From positions 1 to 5,714 of the forward strand of contig JAGWZN010000054.1 of assembly GCA_018968785.1 (NCBI GenBank): 5,714 bases of DNA. The letters run 5' to 3'. The DNA comes from Patescibacteria group bacterium (GTDB lineage: Bacteria; Patescibacteriota; UBA1384; CAILIB01). The position numbers were made by a program, and so were the translations under genes. The first letter of the stretch is position 1, and the number at the start of each line of letters is the position of its first letter. Shown here piece after piece: positions 5,387-5,714 of the stretch. Below the pieces are notes generated by a model. It saw nothing but the letters and a program-made list of their open reading frames with translations. It was not told where the DNA came from and searched no databases.

Positions 5387-5714
5387 ATCTCCGGCTCTAA
5401 CTCTTTCAGACTGCGGATGGAAAAGTCCGCCTGATAATCAGGCATATCCAGATATGGATGACGGTAGAGATAGGTTGTGGTGTTGGGCAGCGCGCCCAGC
5501 TCGATATCGCCCTTTGAATCGCCGATAATAATGACCCGCTCAAACTCTTTATCTTGAATGTACTCGCGCAGGATATCGATTTTATACCGTCGTTGGTGGG
5601 GTTGGTGGGCGTCGGCGCCTAACACCTTATCCGGTGAAAAGTACCTGGTTAGCCTAACCAGTTCCAAAAAGCCGTGCAGATCGGGGGTGGCGGTATTGGA
5701 AATGACAATCTGAT
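5383..5714 (-). CDS. HAD-family hydrolase, phosphoglycolate phosphatase-like, C-terminal fragment
   Basis: The frame enters from the right edge and ends at TAG 5385-5383; 109 residues are visible. HAD motif II is IVISNT (about 5709-5692), motif III is the Lys of RRYKIDILREYI (5583-5581), and motif IV is IIIGDSKGDIELG with acids at 5520-5518 and 5508-5506. The ending ADFSIRSLKEL matches the usual last strand and helix of phosphoglycolate phosphatase/PGMB-type enzymes (ADYVIDSLEEL). Motif I (DxD) and the cap domain that sets substrate choice are outside the window, so the substrate is unknown; a phosphomonoester such as phosphoglycolate or a sugar phosphate is typical. An internal TTG at 5667 is not a real start because the motif II region lies upstream in frame. 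It converges on eno with overlapping stops. Confidence 0.88.
   Translation of the reverse strand, partial: QIVISNTATPDLHGFLELVRLTRYFSPDKVLGADAHQPHQRRYKIDILREYIQDKEFERVIIIGDSKGDIELGALPNTTTYLYRHPYLDMPDYQADFSIRSLKELEPEI
5413..5456. repeat. Cluster of three small inverted repeats past the eno stop
   Basis: Three inverted repeats follow each other 27-70 bp after the eno stop, inside the 3' end of the HAD gene: GCGGA/TCCGC (5413-5417 and 5426-5430, 8-nt loop), GCCTGA/TCAGGC around TAA (5429-5443), and CATATC/GATATG around CA (5443-5448 and 5451-5456). No T-run follows on the plus strand, so they do not form a classical intrinsic terminator. They could slow transcription or protect the eno mRNA end, or be chance patterns in coding sequence. 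Confidence 0.35.

Noticed and set aside
5383..5667. Treating the HAD gene as a complete 94-aa protein starting at 5667
   Set aside because: The codon there is an internal TTG, and the in-frame residues upstream contain HAD motif II, so the gene continues beyond the window.

Overview
This 5.7-kb window looks like a compact bacterial genome with six near-complete or complete genes and two genes cut by the window ends. No tRNA, rRNA, CRISPR array, insertion sequence or long intergenic stretch is visible. UGA serves as a normal stop (sufB and the sufD-like gene both end in TGA), so the code is the standard bacterial one and the UGA=Gly lineages (Gracilibacteria/Absconditabacteria) are unlikely. 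The very tight packing, the shortened SufD and the flavour of the enolase suggest a small-genome, uncultivated bacterium, plausibly of the Patescibacteria (Candidate Phyla Radiation). That placement is inference.

Left block, minus strand (3098 down to 1): an iron-sulfur cluster assembly (SUF) operon in the order nfu, sufC, sufB, short sufD-like gene, then an unidentified gene running off the left edge. All four junctions overlap (7, 14, 4 and 8 bp). SufB and SufC carry all their diagnostic motifs. The SufD-like protein is only 187 aa, less than half the usual size, but keeps the C-terminal region with the histidine that faces SufB. No cysteine desulfurase (SufS) or SufU/SufE is in view; it may lie further left or elsewhere.

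Centre: 48 bp separate the divergent nfu and plus-strand start codons (3098 and 3147). This gap holds a candidate pair of overlapping, outward-facing promoters whose start sites would fall almost on the start codons.

Right block, plus strand (3147 to 5386): a 303-aa protein followed 38 bp later by enolase (eno). The 303-aa protein is the most unusual item here. It aligns almost without gaps to the cytoplasmic catalytic loop (P and N domains) of heavy-metal P-type ATPases, but has no membrane helices and has lost the phosphorylated aspartate, the HP motif, the TGD motif and the GDGxND motif. It appears to be a soluble pseudo-P-type ATPase whose reading frame remains intact. Enolase is full length with every catalytic residue present.

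Right edge: the C-terminal 109 residues of a HAD-family phosphatase-like protein on the minus strand. Its stop overlaps the enolase stop by 4 bp, so neither gene has a private terminator. Three small inverted repeats sit just past the enolase stop, inside the HAD gene.
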